Below are positions 22,756 to 22,800 of a stretch of 22,800 nt of DNA, in pieces (within the stretch, counting starts at the first letter, position 1; every line of letters begins with the position of its first letter). A program made the translations under genes and the position numbers. This stretch comes from Megasphaera sp. UBA1696 (GTDB taxonomy: Bacteria > Bacillota > Negativicutes > Veillonellales > Megasphaeraceae), in NCBI GenBank assembly GCA_002319965.1, contig DCJQ01000023.1, positions 1-22,800 on the forward strand, given 5' to 3'. The notes beneath the pieces are model-generated. The model was not told where the DNA came from. It was given only the letters and a program-made list of their open reading frames with translations, and made no database searches.

Positions 22756-22800
22756 GCCTTTTTTCTCGCAAAATCGCAAAGGTTGATTGTATAATGAATT

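Noticed and set aside
22781..22800. TATAAT on the plus strand at 22790-22795, a possible promoter reading out of the window.
   Set aside because: No -35 element is visible at the proper distance and the sequence ends five bases later, so it cannot be supported.

Overview
The window looks like a chromosomal segment of a moderately GC-rich anaerobic Firmicute. A Megasphaera-like member of the Negativicutes is my best guess, from gene content, strong AGGAGG ribosome binding sites and GCC/GTC-rich codon use; this is inference, since there is no rRNA here. I see no transposase, integrase, CRISPR array, tRNA or defence gene. Almost everything is housekeeping metabolism in short, tightly packed operons, and I did not find a clearly new biological system.

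Layout. 1-2300: a minus-strand gene for a zinc-ribbon, multi-membrane-segment protein, broken near its 3' end by an in-frame TAG and apparently a frameshift. 2327-4026: pyrK-pyrD, the two subunits of NAD-dependent dihydroorotate dehydrogenase. 4027-4528: a 500-base non-coding stretch full of small palindromes. 4529-9760: a minus-strand gluconate operon, gntK-gnd-gntP-rpiR (kinase, 6-phosphogluconate dehydrogenase, permease, RpiR-type regulator), in which gntK carries a premature TGA. 10043-10606: a divergent flavodoxin-fold oxidoreductase. 10755-17419: a plus-strand tetrapyrrole operon, sirC-hemC-cobA/hemD-hemB-hemA-hemL. 17523-18894: a polar amino acid ABC transporter pair. 19148-20667: a shikimate-kinase-like gene overlapping pfkA. 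20668-21074: a 400-base intergenic region rich in stem-loops. 21075-22079: bioB with a strong promoter and a probable biotin operator. 22274-22615: rplS with a structured leader.

How the genes work together. The gnt operon imports gluconate, phosphorylates it and oxidises it to ribulose 5-phosphate; an 11-bp inverted repeat beside the gntK promoter is a candidate operator for the operon's own RpiR regulator. The hem operon makes uroporphyrinogen III from glutamyl-tRNA by the C5 route. Because it also encodes CobA and SirC but no hemE or later haem genes, it points to siroheme or corrinoid synthesis.

Most worth checking: the two genes with in-frame stops (real decay or assembly error), the structured regions at 4131-4328 and 20819-21027, the bioB operator with three half-sites, the gntK inverted repeat, and the rplS leader with mutually exclusive stems.
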